Assembly (NCBI GenBank): GCA_041741375.1
Contig: JBGSKF010000151.1
Coordinates: forward strand, 1 to 64,000
DNA length: 64,000 nucleotides
Source: OFTM291 sp041741375
Lineage (GTDB): Bacteria; Gemmatimonadota; Gemmatimonadetes; Gemmatimonadales; GWC2-71-9
Direction of reading: 5' to 3'
Part shown: piece after piece, positions 63,222 to 64,000 of the stretch
Numbering within the stretch: the first letter of the stretch is position 1
How the letters are laid out: every line of letters begins with the position of its first letter
Notes under the pieces: generated by a model
What the model saw: the letters and a program-made list of their open reading frames with translations, nothing else
Database searches by the model: none
What the model was told of the DNA's origin: nothing
Position numbers and translations under genes: made by a program

Positions 63222-63901
63222 GGTACCACGATGAATCGAAGTTCGATCACCCCGCCGATCACCCCGGTACCCTCCCTGAGGGGCGACACCAGCCGGAAGA
63301 ACGAGGTGGCCCAATCGGTCATCTCTCGGTTCCGGCCCCGGAGCACGACACTATCGGAGAGCCCCCCCCCGACGACGATCAACATTTGATCCGGCGGATG
63401 AAACCTGGCGAAATCGATCGACTCGATGCCGCTGGCCTCGATGGGGGCACGAAAACTGGAAAGGCCGGGCCCAAGGAACTCAGGCACCAGCGTTGAGAGC
63501 GAGACCGTGTCCTGGCGGGGTGTTGCCAGCGCGAACTTCAGGGGAAGCACGGTGGTCCCCTCAAAGGGCTGGCCGGCCACGGTGCCGCGGAGGGAATAGG
63601 CTCCCCCGGGTATCCCCTGCAGATCGACGCGGAACTCCCCGGGGGCGCCATCCGGAAGAAGGGGTGCGGCACCTCCCGGTCCCGTCACGATCAGGTCCAC
63701 CAGGGCAGGATCAACCGGCAGGGCCGGCTGGGGAATCGTGCTGTCCGGAGTGGCGCTCCAGGTGATCGTGGCCCGGTGGGTGGAGTCCCCCACGACAAGC
63801 ACCAGTTGCACCACCGGGGCTGGTGGTGGTGGTTCTCCAGGGGAAACGCCACAGCCAACGAGGTAGATCGGGATCGCGATAATGACGCCAAGGTGATGCA
63901 T
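63218..63901 (-). CDS. Lipoprotein partner of TonB receptor (DUF4249-like)
   Basis: A 227-residue lipoprotein: signal MHHLGVIIAIPIYLVGCGVS with lipobox LVGC. The rest is beta-rich, with Ig- or transthyretin-like strands (VDLIVTGPGGAAPLLPDG, GAYSLRGTVAGQPFEGTT) and a C-terminal part about the residues of a FFRLVSP. The layout, a lipoprotein directly before a TonB receptor in the same operon, is like DUF4249 proteins, thought to cap the receptor. The function is not known. The ATG at 63901 was chosen because it exposes the lipoprotein signal. The stop overlaps the receptor start. Confidence 0.7.
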   Translation of the reverse strand: MHHLGVIIAIPIYLVGCGVSPGEPPPPAPVVQLVLVVGDSTHRATITWSATPDSTIPQPALPVDPALVDLIVTGPGGAAPLLPDGAPGEFRVDLQGIPGGAYSLRGTVAGQPFEGTTVLPLKFALATPRQDTVSLSTLVPEFLGPGLSSFRAPIEASGIESIDFARFHPPDQMLIVVGGGLSDSVVLRGRNREMTDWATSFFRLVSPLREGTGVIGGVIELRFIVVP

Positions 63902-64000
63902 TGGGTTGCCGGTGCTCTCGAAAAAACAGGTGATAAAACGCCCCAAGGCCATCTGCTTTCGATTCCTCAAAGAAGCTGTCTCCGGATCACTTGAAACGGG

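Overview
The window is a high-GC stretch of a Gram-negative, probably aerobic bacterial chromosome. The gene content points to a Gemmatimonadota-like organism: S9 peptidases, MacB/ADOP-type permeases, a fused E2-E1 2-oxoglutarate dehydrogenase, a TonB receptor paired with a small lipoprotein, hopanoid genes, and many GTG/TTG starts with 4-base gene overlaps. This placement is inferred from content only; no rRNA or phylogenetic marker was compared.

Layout. 1-137 looks like the 3' end of a group II intron (domains V and VI). 160-8402 holds two secreted S9 peptidases, an ankyrin protein, an arginase and an ROK-type kinase. 8359-15573 (minus strand) is the most interesting part: seven genes chained by short stop/start overlaps. 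They encode AEP transaminase (PhnW), phosphonopyruvate decarboxylase, a PEP mutase fused to a nucleotidyltransferase, a second nucleotidyltransferase, a flippase-like membrane protein, a 2OG-Fe(II) oxygenase and a CDP-alcohol phosphatidyltransferase. Together they read as a complete route from PEP to a 2-aminoethylphosphonate headgroup, its CMP activation, transfer to a lipid, possible hydroxylation and flipping: a phosphonolipid operon. A long-type ispH lies just upstream on the same strand. Divergent from it, 17167-27398 (plus strand) is a hopanoid operon: RND transporter, periplasmic binding protein, TatT-like lipoprotein, squalene-hopene cyclase, HpnH, HpnA, HpnG and a squalene synthase.

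27434-27780 holds tRNA-Cys(GCA) followed by two ~120-bp tandem repeats, each carrying a copy of the tRNA 3' end, an arrangement like the rtT repeats of the E. coli tyrT operon. 28168-45387 is mostly central metabolism: a plug-only TonB-type protein, two convergent dicarboxylate symporters, transaldolase-transketolase, HNH nuclease, Kgd-type 2-oxoglutarate dehydrogenase, GlpD, a methyltransferase and a FadI/FadJ pair. 45375-51835 carries a large hybrid histidine kinase, Rho with an RG-rich insert, and an M28 peptidase. 52187-60842 is an HlyD / ABC / permease / ABC export set followed by an NtrC-type regulator and its histidine kinase, with a four-helix-bundle (S23/IVS-type) gene lodged between them. 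61023-63901 is a TonB receptor gene broken by one in-frame UGA, plus its partner lipoprotein.

Several dispersed repeat families run through the window: heptamer arrays of TAGGGAA/TAGGGAG type with G-quadruplex spacing, AACAATG and GAAGTTT arrays, dRS3-like palindromes, GGGCGA palindromes and GCGAGG hairpins. They sit in intergenic gaps and often abut gene 3' ends; in several genes the array itself supplies the stop codon.
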